Shown here in pieces: positions 43,638 to 52,492 of a stretch of 64,000 nt of DNA. This DNA is from Candidatus Eisenbergiella stercoravium. GTDB taxonomy: Bacteria; Bacillota; Clostridia; Lachnospirales; Lachnospiraceae. The DNA lies in the NCBI GenBank assembly GCA_019113175.1, contig DXHY01000054.1, positions 25,347-89,346 of the forward strand, written 5' to 3'. Under the pieces are notes generated by a model, which was given only the letters and a program-made list of their open reading frames with translations, made no database searches and was not told the origin of the DNA. Every line of letters starts with the position of its first letter. The first letter of the stretch is position 1. The translations under genes were made by a program, and so were the position numbers.

Positions 43638-44885
43638 TCATTCCTGCTTCGCCTGTGCCATGAAAGCCTCAATCTCATCCGCCTCGCGGATCACATCTGC
43701 CGACAGGACCTCGCACCCATCCTCGCAGATCAGCAGATCATCCTCGATCCGGATGCCGATTTCCCACTCGTCAATGTACAGGCCGGGTTCATCGGTGATC
43801 ACGGCGCCGGGCTTCAGCGGCTCGTCCCGTCCCGCGCTCACATCATGAACATCGATGCCCAGGTGATGGGAGACGCCGTGCATGTAATAGGTTCCGATTT
43901 TCTCCGCGCTGTCAATCAGCCCAAGCTTCATGCAACCCTCTGCCAGAACCTGCTTACAGATCTCATTCAGCCCGCTCAGTGTGACGCCGGGTCTGGCTGC
44001 CGCGGCGACGGCGCGGTTGGCGGCAAGAACCACCTCGTAAACCGCTCTCTGACGGGGTGTGAAAACGCCGTTTACCGGATAGGTTCTGGTAATATCGGCA
44101 CAGTATCCCTGAACCTTCGCGCCGAGATCCAGCAGAAGCAGCGTTCCATCCTCGCAGGTATCCCGGTTCGTTTCGTAATGAAGCATGGTCCCGTTGGCCC
44201 CGCTTCCCGCAATGGTGGGGAACGATGTGCCGTCCGCGCCCAGATAATGAACCATGTATTCAAAATCCGCCTGCGCCTGATACTCCTCCATTCCCGGTTT
44301 CAGATGACTCATCACATTCTGCAGCGCCCGGTCCGTGATGGAGATCGCCTCCCGGATCAGCGCCACCTCATCCTCGTCCTTCTGCGTGCGGAGTCCCGCG
44401 ATCACAGGAAAAATATTTCTGACTGCCACGCCCGGATATTTCTCTCCGAACTCCCTCGCCCGAACCGCATTATAATCGGGCAGATCCTCCGTCTGGTGGC
44501 GGTAGCAGTCAAAATACAGGGTATTCACTATTTCTCTGGTCATGACGCCGCCGATGCGGCTTTCAAATGCATCCGTATAGGCGATCTCATCAATTCCGGA
44601 AATCTCCTTCGCTTCCTCCGCCGTCACCATTTTTCCCGTCCAGCGGACCGCATCGAGGTCAAATGCAGGGATGTAAAGCGTCGTTTTTCTCTTTTCTCCC
44701 GACTGATCCATGACGAGGATCATCCGTTCCCGTCGAAGACCTGTCAGATAGAAAAAATTTCTGTTGGCCTCAAAGGGCGCATACTCATCTGCGCTGACAT
44801 GGCTCTCGATCCCCGAAAACAGAATCAGAACGGAATGCTCCTCCATTTTTTCATATACCTTCTGCCGTCTCATTTCATAATTCAT
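43638..44885 (-). CDS. pepP: Xaa-Pro aminopeptidase (M24B)
   Basis: A 415-residue cytoplasmic metallopeptidase that removes an N-terminal residue before proline. The N-terminal AMP_N domain (about 1-130) begins Y-E-M-R-R-Q-K-V and includes F-Y-L-T-G-L. The pita-bread catalytic domain carries the metal ligands in L-L-D-L-G-A, C-A-D-I-T-R-T, H-H-L-G-I-D-V-H-D, D-E-P-G and R-I-E-D-D. Length is normal. A GGAGAG site precedes the ATG. It follows the FGGY kinase gene by 15 bases, so the two are probably co-transcribed although unrelated in function. Confidence 0.93.
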   Translation of the reverse strand: MNYEMRRQKVYEKMEEHSVLILFSGIESHVSADEYAPFEANRNFFYLTGLRRERMILVMDQSGEKRKTTLYIPAFDLDAVRWTGKMVTAEEAKEISGIDEIAYTDAFESRIGGVMTREIVNTLYFDCYRHQTEDLPDYNAVRAREFGEKYPGVAVRNIFPVIAGLRTQKDEDEVALIREAISITDRALQNVMSHLKPGMEEYQAQADFEYMVHYLGADGTSFPTIAGSGANGTMLHYETNRDTCEDGTLLLLDLGAKVQGYCADITRTYPVNGVFTPRQRAVYEVVLAANRAVAAAARPGVTLSGLNEICKQVLAEGCMKLGLIDSAEKIGTYYMHGVSHHLGIDVHDVSAGRDEPLKPGAVITDEPGLYIDEWEIGIRIEDDLLICEDGCEVLSADVIREADEIEAFMAQAKQE

Positions 44886-44900
44886 AGCTTCTCTCCTTCG

Positions 44901-46223
44901 TCATAAACCGTTGATCCTTGCCATTCTGCCCGCAAAGATGGCCGCTCCGGCCGCCGCCTCTTCCTCATGCCCGGAAAAAGTCAGAGGGAGTGCGAAAACC
45001 TTCTCCACCTCTTCCCGAAGAAGGGCGTTTCTGCGCAGCCCGTTTCCTGAAGCTGTCAGACTGTTTCTGCCCTTTTTTACCGCCTCTGGAAAGGCCTCAT
45101 ACAGACCGGCAAGCTCCTCCGCCATACCGCGCGCGTAGCTCCGAATCAGGTCGGCCGGGTGAAAATTCTCATCGGTCAGCCCCAGAAATCCCGACGTTTC
45201 TCTGTCCTCCGGGCCGCCGCGCCTTCCGTAGAGGGCCGGATGGGCTTTCAGGTCCGTGGTCTGTTTCTTTTCGGCAATCTCAGACATTTTTTCATAAATA
45301 TCGGAAAGGTCCGGCACCTTTCCCGCGAACTGGCCGCATACTTCTGCGAAGAAGGCGGCGAGCCGTTCATATACCTTGCCTCCATTTAAGGACGCGCCCA
45401 CGTACAGATATCCCCCTCCGGGAAAAGGCCGCACGTCCGTTCCGCCTTTTGCTGCTTCCGCACAAAGGCCCCGCGCGAATACGGAAACCTGAGAACCGGT
45501 CCCCACGTTGACGCTGATGCCCGTTTCCGGTTCCCGGACCGCCCCCAGAAAGCTGGCCTGATTATCTCCCACCGCAGTAAACACCGGCTTTCCCTCATAA
45601 AAACCCGCAGCCTTTTCCCAGGGACAGATCTCCGGGTAAAATCCGGTGTCCACCCCCGCCTTTCGGAGCGTCTCAAAATCGAACCTTCCCTTTTCCAGGT
45701 CAAATCCCCCGAAGCTGGCCGCCAGGCTTTCATTCACACTGCGCCGGGTACTGCCCGTCAGACGCATGGCCAGATAATCTCCGATGTCCACGAACCCCTG
45801 CGCATCCGCGGGTATTTTCCCCGTTTCCCGCAGATAAAAATGGGTGACGCTTCCATAACCGGTATACATGGGATATCCTGTCATTCGGGAAAGATATTCC
45901 GCATAACTCTCCCGCCCTCGAAAGGGAAGGTTTCCGCATTCTTCCTTCCAGGTATAAAGCGGCGTCACCGCTTCTCCTTTCGCGTTGACATAAACAATGC
46001 CATGCATCTGGGCGGAGATCCCGACCGCATCGAAAGGAAAGCCGGATACCTCCTTCAGCAGATTTTGCACCTTTCTGACAATTGTCTCCGCATCCTGTCG
46101 GAAGCCTTCCCGGGGAAGGAACGCGTTTGAAGCGCTTCTGCTCACTAAAATTTTCTTTTCTTCTTCCTGATACACAACCATGCAGATGGACGTGGTGCCG
46201 ATGTCGATTCCCAGTGTGTTCAT
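44901..46223 (-). CDS. FGGY-family carbohydrate kinase (sedoheptulokinase-like)
   Basis: A 440-residue sugar kinase with the two-domain ribonuclease-H-like fold. The first phosphate loop is G-I-D-I-G-T-T-S-I-C, followed by Q-M-H-G-I-V-Y in the sugar-binding region, F-V-D-I-G-D-Y-L, G-D-N-Q-A-S-F near the catalytic Asp, and G-T-G-S-Q-V-S-V. The Q-M-H-G pattern and short length resemble sedoheptulokinases more than xylulokinases or glycerol kinases, but the sugar is not certain. It is encoded just upstream of the aminopeptidase gene. Confidence 0.85.
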   Translation of the reverse strand: MNTLGIDIGTTSICMVVYQEEEKKILVSRSASNAFLPREGFRQDAETIVRKVQNLLKEVSGFPFDAVGISAQMHGIVYVNAKGEAVTPLYTWKEECGNLPFRGRESYAEYLSRMTGYPMYTGYGSVTHFYLRETGKIPADAQGFVDIGDYLAMRLTGSTRRSVNESLAASFGGFDLEKGRFDFETLRKAGVDTGFYPEICPWEKAAGFYEGKPVFTAVGDNQASFLGAVREPETGISVNVGTGSQVSVFARGLCAEAAKGGTDVRPFPGGGYLYVGASLNGGKVYERLAAFFAEVCGQFAGKVPDLSDIYEKMSEIAEKKQTTDLKAHPALYGRRGGPEDRETSGFLGLTDENFHPADLIRSYARGMAEELAGLYEAFPEAVKKGRNSLTASGNGLRRNALLREEVEKVFALPLTFSGHEEEAAAGAAIFAGRMARINGL

Positions 46224-46249
46224 ATGATTTCCTTTTTCTCACATCTTCC

Positions 46250-48247
46250 TCAGCCTGCAGGCTGGAATTCTCCTGTACTCCTTATATAGAAAAACTGTTG
46301 TTCCATATACGCATGAAAGCCCTGCGAAAAATCAGAGATCAATCCCGTAAACTGATCGGGACCGGTCTGCCGAAAGGTCATGTACTGCTCCGAAATGGCG
46401 GATTCATGAGCTTTTCCGTCTTTTACCCCCAGAATAACCGAGCTGCTTCCGCTGCCGTACGCGCTGATCTCCCATACCAGCAATCTGTCGCCTGATGCGG
46501 AAAGGAAGTAATTTTCGCCTTCCTCTGTATCACCAACCGGCTGCGCCAGCAGATAGCCGTACAATGGGTCCCCATATTTCGTTTGACTCCGTATGCAGAC
46601 TACTTCCCCCACAGAGCTAAGATAATAGATTTTCACTTCATCATATCCCTTCTGTCCGTCAAAGATTCCGGTAAAACCAAAGGCCTCTTTTCTTCCGTCC
46701 CCGTCATAATCCGCCGGGAGGAAATACGCCTCCTCCTCTCCCGATGTCTGCAGATGTCTTTTCCATACCGTATACAGGTTTACGGTGGGCTGCTCCGGCT
46801 GATCCGGGAAAAAAGCAACATCCAGGGGCAGACAGTCATCCATTCCATCCTCCTGAAACCGGGTCAGGCGGTATAGGGACAGCTTCAGTCCTTCTATCCG
46901 GTTCCGGGGAGAAACGGTCTGGTAATCCCAGGCGCAGCTATCCTCCGTCCATCCTGCAAGCTGTTCTTCACACAGGGCAATTGCCGCGCGGCAGTACGCC
47001 TGCCTCTCCTGTATATAGCTGCCGTAAAGCTCAGGCTCCTCCCCCTGTTCTTGAAGCGCTGCCAGAAACTCCTGCGCCCTCTGCTCCGCCTGTCCACACA
47101 GCGCCTCCAGCTCCGGCACACTGAACTCATCCTTCAGGACTTTTACCCCGGAACCGGACAGGGAAAATTCCTCCTCAAACCACCGGAGCGCGTCTCCCAG
47201 AAAGGCCTCCAGGCTCCTGCAGATTTCCTCCGCGCCGGAAACATCCGCGGACGCAAGCGCTTCCCGACAGGCATCTCCCGTAAAAAACTCTCTGGTTTTC
47301 ATCTCCAGCTGCAGCGCTCCGACACCGGGCGTACCGTTTTTCTCCGTAGCCAGAGCGTTCACAGCCTTTACGGCCTTCATGAGTTGAGCCGTTTCCACTG
47401 CCGCGGCGGCCAGAAGCAGCCTCCTGTCCATATTCTCAGGCTCCGCCTGATTTTTTTGAAGAAACGCTTCATAAAATCCGGCTCCGAAGTGCTTCCGCTC
47501 TGAGTCTTCCGCCTGCCCGTATCCGCCGCGCCCCACTTCACAGGCTCCAAACGCAAGAGCGGAAAACGGCTCTTCCAGCATATCAAAATAGAAGCGGATA
47601 TACCATTCCTCCGGTTCCTCCTGAATGGAAAAGGTATCCCCAAGCGCCTCGATAAAAGCCTCTCCCTTCTCCGAATGAAGATCCCCGTAGAGCGCCCTTA
47701 TTCCTGCTTCCCTGATGCTTTCCGCAAAACCGTCCGCCCTCCTTGCGCCATCCAGAAGGAGGGACGGGCGACACTCCCGCTCCGCCGTATCCAGAGCCTC
47801 CCAGACCGTGAATTGAGGCATTCTGCAGTAGAGAGTCTCATCCCTGATAAAGGCAGCCGCCTTAAAATAGCTCAAAAACAGAAGCGCAGGAACCGCATAT
47901 TCTCCTTCTGACACCTCCGGAATCAGAAGCTCTCCCTCCTGGCAGCCATCCTCAAAGCGCTGATTCTGGGGATCCAGCTCCACGCGCCTGATTCCCTGCG
48001 CTACAGAAAGACGGCTTCCCTCCACGGACTGCGTGCAGCGGGCCAGCGTACACAGATCATCGATGGTGATATAGTGCACCGAATCCCGCAGATACAGGTC
48101 AACGGACACGGAATCAGAGGTATTGCTGTTCAGAGAAAGCGTGACCTTCTGAAAACCCCCGTCCGCCGCAAGAACCGGCATGTCCATTCCATAACACAGC
48201 GAAAAAAACATACAGAACACCACCGCAAAAACCATGCCTCTTTTCAT
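46250..48247 (-). CDS. Large secreted protein with stalk-like N-terminal domain
   Basis: A 665-residue secreted protein. Signal peptide with cleavage near V-L-A-A-D (about residue 29). Residues 30-145 resemble the copper amine oxidase N-terminal/stalk domain found on clostridial surface proteins (repeated strands, I-T-I-D-D-L-C-T-L-A and Y-A-V-P-A-L-L-F-L). The middle is helical and Glu/Ala-rich. The last 170 residues include Y-D-G-D-G-R-K-E-A, an FG-GAP/calcium-loop-like motif. No enzyme motif is recognised. A G-rich ribosome site precedes the ATG. A role at the cell surface is all that can be said. Confidence 0.7.
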   Translation of the reverse strand: MKRGMVFAVVFCMFFSLCYGMDMPVLAADGGFQKVTLSLNSNTSDSVSVDLYLRDSVHYITIDDLCTLARCTQSVEGSRLSVAQGIRRVELDPQNQRFEDGCQEGELLIPEVSEGEYAVPALLFLSYFKAAAFIRDETLYCRMPQFTVWEALDTAERECRPSLLLDGARRADGFAESIREAGIRALYGDLHSEKGEAFIEALGDTFSIQEEPEEWYIRFYFDMLEEPFSALAFGACEVGRGGYGQAEDSERKHFGAGFYEAFLQKNQAEPENMDRRLLLAAAAVETAQLMKAVKAVNALATEKNGTPGVGALQLEMKTREFFTGDACREALASADVSGAEEICRSLEAFLGDALRWFEEEFSLSGSGVKVLKDEFSVPELEALCGQAEQRAQEFLAALQEQGEEPELYGSYIQERQAYCRAAIALCEEQLAGWTEDSCAWDYQTVSPRNRIEGLKLSLYRLTRFQEDGMDDCLPLDVAFFPDQPEQPTVNLYTVWKRHLQTSGEEEAYFLPADYDGDGRKEAFGFTGIFDGQKGYDEVKIYYLSSVGEVVCIRSQTKYGDPLYGYLLAQPVGDTEEGENYFLSASGDRLLVWEISAYGSGSSSVILGVKDGKAHESAISEQYMTFRQTGPDQFTGLISDFSQGFHAYMEQQFFYIRSTGEFQPAG

Positions 48248-48657
48248 ACGGCTCCCCCCCTTCGTCGCTTCTCGTTTTTGTTCGGCATTCTCATTATATT
48301 CTTTCTTCGTCGGGCAGGCAATGTTTATGTGTGCGGAGAGGTATCGGAGGGAATTGTCGCGTTACTGTTCTCTGGCTTGCCAGTGAACAGTTACATTGCC
48401 GCGGGCAGAAGAAAAGACCTGCAGTAAAGCCGAAAGCAGCCCCTGCAACCGACAGTTGACAGATTTCCAGGCAAATTGCCAAGCTCACATGGTAGCATGC
48501 GCGTGCCGGTTCTGCTATGATAAAGCTGTTGAAACGTACAGCACAGGGAAACGGCCTTCGCCGTTTTTCACTGCAAAGTTCGTTCTGCGACGAACCTTCC
48601 TTAAGGAAAACAAACCAAATTACAAACTTACAAAGTCAAATACAGGAGGACAGATTC
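48248..48657. other. Divergent intergenic region with palindrome and leader hairpins
   Basis: This 410-base gap between the secreted-protein gene and the Xre gene holds a near-perfect 34-bp palindrome at 48361-48394, an extended -10 box TGCTATGAT ending at 48521, and two hairpins in the resulting Xre leader: AAACGGC/GCCGTTT with a CTTC loop and T-run (48549-48568) and GTTCGT/ACGAAC (48578-48595). No gene is seen in it. The palindrome is a candidate operator or bidirectional stop. Confidence 0.55.
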
Positions 48658-49665
48658 ATGATATTAGCGGATAAGATCGCTGAATTAAGAAAGAAAAACG
48701 GATGGTCCCAGGAGGAGCTTGCCGGGCAGCTCGGGGTCTCCAGACAGTCGGTTTCCAAATGGGAAAGTGCGGCTTCCATTCCTGATCTGGATAAAATTCT
48801 GAAGCTGAGCGAGCTTTTCGGGGTCAGCACCGATTATCTTCTGAAGGATTCTGGGGAACCGGAAGAAGAGGCCCTTCCGGCCGTCATGCCAGCCGGAGAA
48901 TCCATGCCGGGAACAGAAGGTTCCGTAAGGGCTGTTTCGCTGGAAGAGGCGAACGAATTTCTGGATACGGTCTGGAGCATGGCTCCCAGAATTGCAGCGG
49001 GTGTTTCCATGTGCATCCTTTCTCCCGTTCTTCTGATTCTCCTCGCCTGTCTTGCCGATCAGGAAGGCGGTTATGTGATTTCGGAAGCCCTGGCGGTGGC
49101 AGCCGGTTTTACGGTTCTTCTTGTAATGGTTGCCGTGGCGGTCTCTCTCTTCCTCTATTGCGGGAGAAAAACGGAGCGCTTTGAATATCTGGAAAAGGAG
49201 CCCATCGAGCTGGCATACGGCGTGACCGGGGTGGTTGAAAAAAGAAAGAAAAGCTATGAGCCTTCCCACGGCCTTTTCCTGATCATCGGCATCATTCTCT
49301 GCATCCTCAGCGCCATTCCCCTGTTTGCCTTCGGTGTTCTGGATCTGGGCGGAATGACAGGCGTTTACAGCTTTCTTCTCTGCCTGCTGCTCGTAGCTGT
49401 GGGCGTATTTTTCCTGGTGCGGACCTGCGTGGTGTTCGGTTCCTTTCAGAAGCTTCTGGAGGAAGGGGATTATACCCGTGAGAAAAAGGCCGCCGAAAAG
49501 AGGAACGAAACTGTCAACACCGTATACTGGTGTGTGGTCACGGCAATTTACCTTGGCTGGAGTTTTCACACCATGGACTGGCAGCGCACCTGGATCATCT
49601 GGCCCTGCGCGGCAGTTCTGTTCGGCGCCGTTCTGGCTGTCAGCAACGCGGTGCGGAAAAATTAA
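48658..49665 (+). CDS. Xre-family regulator with C-terminal membrane domain
   Basis: A 335-residue protein. An N-terminal helix-turn-helix (about 6-60) with W-S-Q-E-E-L-A-G-Q-L-G-V-S-R-Q-S-V-S-K-W-E is followed by a linker and five or so membrane helices (about 118-140, 150-175, 212-230, 240-265, 305-330). Such membrane-bound Xre proteins are common in clostridia and are thought to sense envelope or redox state. The ATG at 48658 follows AGGAGG; the longer frame from 48517 lies in the leader. Its target may be its own promoter region with the palindrome at 48361. Confidence 0.88.
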   Translation: MILADKIAELRKKNGWSQEELAGQLGVSRQSVSKWESAASIPDLDKILKLSELFGVSTDYLLKDSGEPEEEALPAVMPAGESMPGTEGSVRAVSLEEANEFLDTVWSMAPRIAAGVSMCILSPVLLILLACLADQEGGYVISEALAVAAGFTVLLVMVAVAVSLFLYCGRKTERFEYLEKEPIELAYGVTGVVEKRKKSYEPSHGLFLIIGIILCILSAIPLFAFGVLDLGGMTGVYSFLLCLLLVAVGVFFLVRTCVVFGSFQKLLEEGDYTREKKAAEKRNETVNTVYWCVVTAIYLGWSFHTMDWQRTWIIWPCAAVLFGAVLAVSNAVRKN

Positions 49666-50141
49666 TTAGCTTTCACGCTTTCCTCAAAACCAGAGGGATC
49701 GCCTGCTTTTGCCTTTTCGATATTTTCCCGAAGATAATTGCGGGTTGCGTCGTCACAACGGTCTTCTCCCATATAGGGCATGTCAAACGCCTTTTCCAGC
49801 GCTTGCTCTGCCCGTTCGGGATCGGTCTCGTAAGTGTCCAGCCATTCTTTAATCCAGCAGGATTCCCACAGATTGGAGGCCAGCGTATTTCCATAACCGG
49901 TCTGAAAGGACGCCCCAGTATCCTCTCCTTCCAGCCGTTCCGGCAGAACGACGCCCTCCGGCCAGTCCAGGCTGTCAATGGTTTCCAGATATTCTGCCTC
50001 TATGTGTTCAAAGTCTGTGAAGCTCCTGGCTTCTGAATCGGAGCCGGAGCACCCCGCGATCATCATAAATACGCACAGCCCAAAAATGATATGGGGGTAA
50101 TGCCGGTTTGGTGCCGTCTGTTTTGAGGTTGATCTTTTCAT
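49662..50141 (-). CDS. Lipoprotein of unknown function
   Basis: A 159-residue lipoprotein with basic N-terminus, hydrophobic segment and lipobox M-I-A-G-C at about residue 31. The mature part is acidic and helical with many Trp and Tyr and no recognised domain. AGGAGG lies seven bases before the ATG. Its stop overlaps the stop of the convergent Xre gene by four bases. It lies after the truncated sensor kinase and a strong terminator, so it must be expressed from its own promoter. Confidence 0.75.
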   Translation of the reverse strand: MKRSTSKQTAPNRHYPHIIFGLCVFMMIAGCSGSDSEARSFTDFEHIEAEYLETIDSLDWPEGVVLPERLEGEDTGASFQTGYGNTLASNLWESCWIKEWLDTYETDPERAEQALEKAFDMPYMGEDRCDDATRNYLRENIEKAKAGDPSGFEESVKAN

Positions 50142-50164
50142 CTGTAAATCCTCCTGTGATTGGT

Positions 50165-50211
50165 ATAAAAAAGGCTTCTGTTCTGACCCTCTTATTGTAT
50201 CAGAACAGAAG
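50165..50211 (-). terminator. Intrinsic terminator after the truncated sensor kinase
   Basis: On the minus strand a perfect 12-bp stem (CTTCTGTTCTGA at 50211-50200 with TCAGAACAGAAG at 50186-50175) is followed by a C/T-run with six T residues. It closes the former kinase operon. Confidence 0.9.
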
Positions 50212-50276
50212 TCTCTGTTTCTCCGCTTCTTCTCAGGATATTCCTCGTTTTTTCTGCGGAATTTCTTACGATTTTC

Positions 50277-50731
50277 CTACGAAAGAGGGAGCGTAACCGT
50301 AAATTTAACTTTCCCGTCTCCGCTCTCCGCACGGATTGTGCCTTTATGCAGCTCCACAAGCTGCTTTGCGATGGCAAGCCCTATCCCTGCGCCGCCGCCT
50401 GAGCTTCTCGCTGCATCCAGGCGGTAAAACTGCTCAAAAATCCGGGACAGCTTTTCTTCCGGGATGGTACTTCCGTAATTTACGAACGTAATCCCCACAT
50501 TGTCTTCCCGTTGTTCTGCCACAATGGATATTGTTGTATCAGCTGTGCTATAGATAACGGCATTTCGCAGGAGATTGTCAAAAACCCGTTGCATTTTGTC
50601 CCCGTCGCAACGGATTCCAATATTTTCCGGAGCATGAAGCTCGCACTGCAGATTCTTTTCTCCCAGCATAGGATGAAATTCATAGACCAGCTGCTCCAGC
50701 AGGCGCGTCAGGTTGATTTCACTGTAATAAA
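50277..50731 (-). pseudogene. 3' end of a VanS-like sensor kinase gene
   Basis: The frame, open from about 50731, encodes I-N-L-T-R-L-L-E-Q-L-V-Y-E-F, then D-K-M-Q-R-V-F-D-N-L-L-R-N-A (N-box), F-Y-R-L-D-A-A-R-S and G-G-A-G-I-G-L-A-I-A-K (G boxes), that is, the dimerisation end and complete ATPase domain of a VanS-like kinase. The sensor, membrane helices and phosphorylated His are missing. Upstream of 50731 the sequence turns AT-rich and unrelated. The gene was cut, probably when the island on the right arrived. It has a strong terminator at its end. Confidence 0.85.
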
Positions 50732-50753
50732 TTAATATAATAATACCGGGTGA

Positions 50754-50944
50754 TGGTTCTTGGAACAGGAAATAAAACGACCTGAGAGCTGTAAAAATGC
50801 GATTATCTACCCATACAACAACGGCCTGGCTAAAGGCAGTGTAAATAAAATCAAACTTACGAAACGAATTATGTATGGACGGAATAGTTTTGCTTTATTG
50901 AAAGCAAAACTACTCATAAACGAATATTTTCATCAAATCAACTA
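50754..50944 (+). pseudogene. ISL3-family transposase C-terminal fragment
   Basis: About 62 codons (open after a TGA at 50751-50753; a TTG at 50760 is the only nearby start) encode a C-terminus like that of ISL3-type DDE transposases, with Y-P-Y-N-N-G-L-A-K-G-S-V-N-K-I-K and R-I-M-Y-G-R-N-S-F. The catalytic domain is missing and no terminal repeat is visible. It lies directly at the edge of the island. Confidence 0.7.
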
Positions 50945-50948
50945 AATC

Positions 50949-51126
50949 TGGAAAGAACCTATTTAACGCTTACAAAAAAACAGCCGGTTTTCCGGCTGAC
51001 CGGCTAGAAGAAATGCTGACCGCTTTTGAGGCGTTGCAAAGGAAACGAGCTGTAAAAGAAAGAACAACCAGCCCGAAAGAATTTACGGACTGGCTGTACC
51101 AGCAAAATCATATTATTGTGAATTGA
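50949..51126 (+). pseudogene. Unrecognised C-terminal ORF fragment
   Basis: A frame ending at the TGA at 51124-51126 encodes about 55 residues beginning S-G-K-N-L-F-N-A-Y-K-K-T and ending W-L-Y-Q-Q-N-H-I-I-V-N, with protein-like composition, but no start codon with a ribosome site. It looks like the tail of a gene lost by rearrangement. I do not recognise the family. Confidence 0.4.
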
Positions 51127-51147
51127 TGAAATGAAAATTTCATCAAT
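51122..51147. terminator. Perfect 11-bp inverted repeat after the BREX operon
   Basis: ATTGATGAAAT (51122-51132), a GAAA loop and ATTTCATCAAT (51137-51147) form a perfect hairpin 11 bases past the cysteine desulfurase stop. There is no clear T-run on the minus strand, so it may stabilise the 3' end and not be a simple intrinsic terminator. Confidence 0.5.
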
Positions 51148-51157
51148 GTATAATAAT

Positions 51158-52273
51158 CTATTCTTTTAGAATGCTCGCGATTGCATTCGCTATTTTCTGC
51201 GCATCGCTTTCCTGATTATCCCTGCCAAAAGAAATGCGAATTGTTCCTGCTGCATAATCTTCTGGCACGGCAATCGCTTGAATTACATGGGAAATCTGTG
51301 TGCTAACGGAGTCACATGCCGAGCCCGTCGATATACAAATCCCCTTTAAATCCAGCCTGTGCAACAGCATTTCACCACTAGCATTTTTGATGGATATACT
51401 TACATTTCCTGGAACATGGTTATCGGATCCGTTTCGGATAAAATCAATTCCAGCCTCGTCCAGTGCTTGAATAAGGCTGTTTTCCATTTTACGAAGCCTG
51501 CTTTCTGTTGCATCTATATGAGCGCAGTTTTTGTGAAGCGCCTCTGCCATCGCCACAATGGCTGCGACATTTTCTGTTCCTGCCCTCATCCCAAATTCCT
51601 GTGAACCGCCGTCAAAGAAAGAATAAATATCCGTACCCTTCTTGATATAAAGAAATCCAATACCCTTGGGACCATTAAATTTATGCGCAGATGCTGAAAG
51701 CATATCAATACCCAAAGCATCCACATTTACCGGGATATGTCCTATGGCCTGTACAGCATCCGTATGAAATAACGCTCCGTGTTTATGAGCTATCTCTGCA
51801 AGCTCCTTTATTGGCTCAATTGTACCTATCTCATTATTCACCAGCATAATGGACACCAACTTGGTATTGTCAGTGATGACCTTATTAAGCGTGGAAGGTG
51901 TTACAACTCCTTCTTTATCCACCCAGAGATAGGTAACTGGATACCCTAGACGCTCCACAGCGGCACAAGCATTTAGTATTGCATGATGTTCAATTTGACT
52001 GGTTAGAATAGAGCGACCATCACCGTATTGCAATGTACCTTTAATGGCCCAATTGTCGCTCTCGGTACCTCCAGAGGTGAAAAAGATTTCCTCCGGCTGT
52101 GCACCGATGCAGTCAGCAATGGTTTTTCTGGCAGCGGCCAGCGCTTTTTTTGCCGGTCTTGCAAACGAATATGGCTGAGAGGCATTCCCATATTCTTTGA
52201 GCAAGTAAGGTTTCATTGCCTCGAATGCATCAATATCTAAAGCTGTCGTAGCAGCATTATCCGCATATATCAC
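51158..52273 (-). CDS. Cysteine desulfurase (DndA/IscS-like)
   Basis: A 371-residue PLP enzyme that removes sulfur from cysteine and carries it as a persulfide. The N-terminus A-D-N-A-A-T-T, E-H-H at 95-97, the PLP lysine at 198 in S-A-S-A-H-K-F-N-G-P-K-G, R-A-G-T-E-N, and the persulfide Cys320 in S-T-G-S-A-C are all present. It is the last gene of the BREX operon, 18 bases after the 66-aa gene. DndA/IscS enzymes supply sulfur to DndC in DNA phosphorothioation, so this one probably feeds BrxP. It could also serve Fe-S assembly for the Fe-S domains of BrxP. Confidence 0.93.
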   Translation of the reverse strand: MIYADNAATTALDIDAFEAMKPYLLKEYGNASQPYSFARPAKKALAAARKTIADCIGAQPEEIFFTSGGTESDNWAIKGTLQYGDGRSILTSQIEHHAILNACAAVERLGYPVTYLWVDKEGVVTPSTLNKVITDNTKLVSIMLVNNEIGTIEPIKELAEIAHKHGALFHTDAVQAIGHIPVNVDALGIDMLSASAHKFNGPKGIGFLYIKKGTDIYSFFDGGSQEFGMRAGTENVAAIVAMAEALHKNCAHIDATESRLRKMENSLIQALDEAGIDFIRNGSDNHVPGNVSISIKNASGEMLLHRLDLKGICISTGSACDSVSTQISHVIQAIAVPEDYAAGTIRISFGRDNQESDAQKIANAIASILKE

Positions 52274-52291
52274 AGGCTCCGCCTCCCTTTA

Positions 52292-52492
52292 TTATTCAAA
52301 GAGCTTACAGCCATCTTCTTTAAATTCTTCAATCTTATCTAAAATATCCTGCGGTGTCACCTCAAGGTATTCTGCAAGGCAGTCAAGGCAATAAAATTTT
52401 TCTATATCCTCGCCTAACAGCTTTTTATTAATTCCTATCTCGTTGCGTACCAGACTCGTTTTTCCGCAGGAAACACATGTTATCGTATTCAT
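52292..52492 (-). CDS. 66-aa Cys4 (zinc-ribbon-like) protein in the BREX operon
   Basis: A 66-residue protein with two Cys pairs: C-V-S-C at residues 6-9 and C-L-D-C at 35-38, the spacing of a small zinc ribbon or Fe-S site, followed by an acidic helix (D-I-L-D-K-I-E-E-F-K-E-D) and one further Cys near the C-terminus. Its start overlaps the brxL stop as ATGA, so it is translationally coupled. I do not recognise a named family. Placed between BrxL and a cysteine desulfurase, it could relay sulfur, bind DNA, or bind metal for the complex; this is inference. Confidence 0.75.
   Translation of the reverse strand: MNTITCVSCGKTSLVRNEIGINKKLLGEDIEKFYCLDCLAEYLEVTPQDILDKIEEFKEDGCKLFE

Noticed and set aside
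50277..50669. Independent 130-aa ATPase protein starting at 50669
   Set aside because: The coding match to VanS-like kinases continues upstream of this ATG to about 50,731, and there is no ribosome site. It is the remnant of a longer gene.
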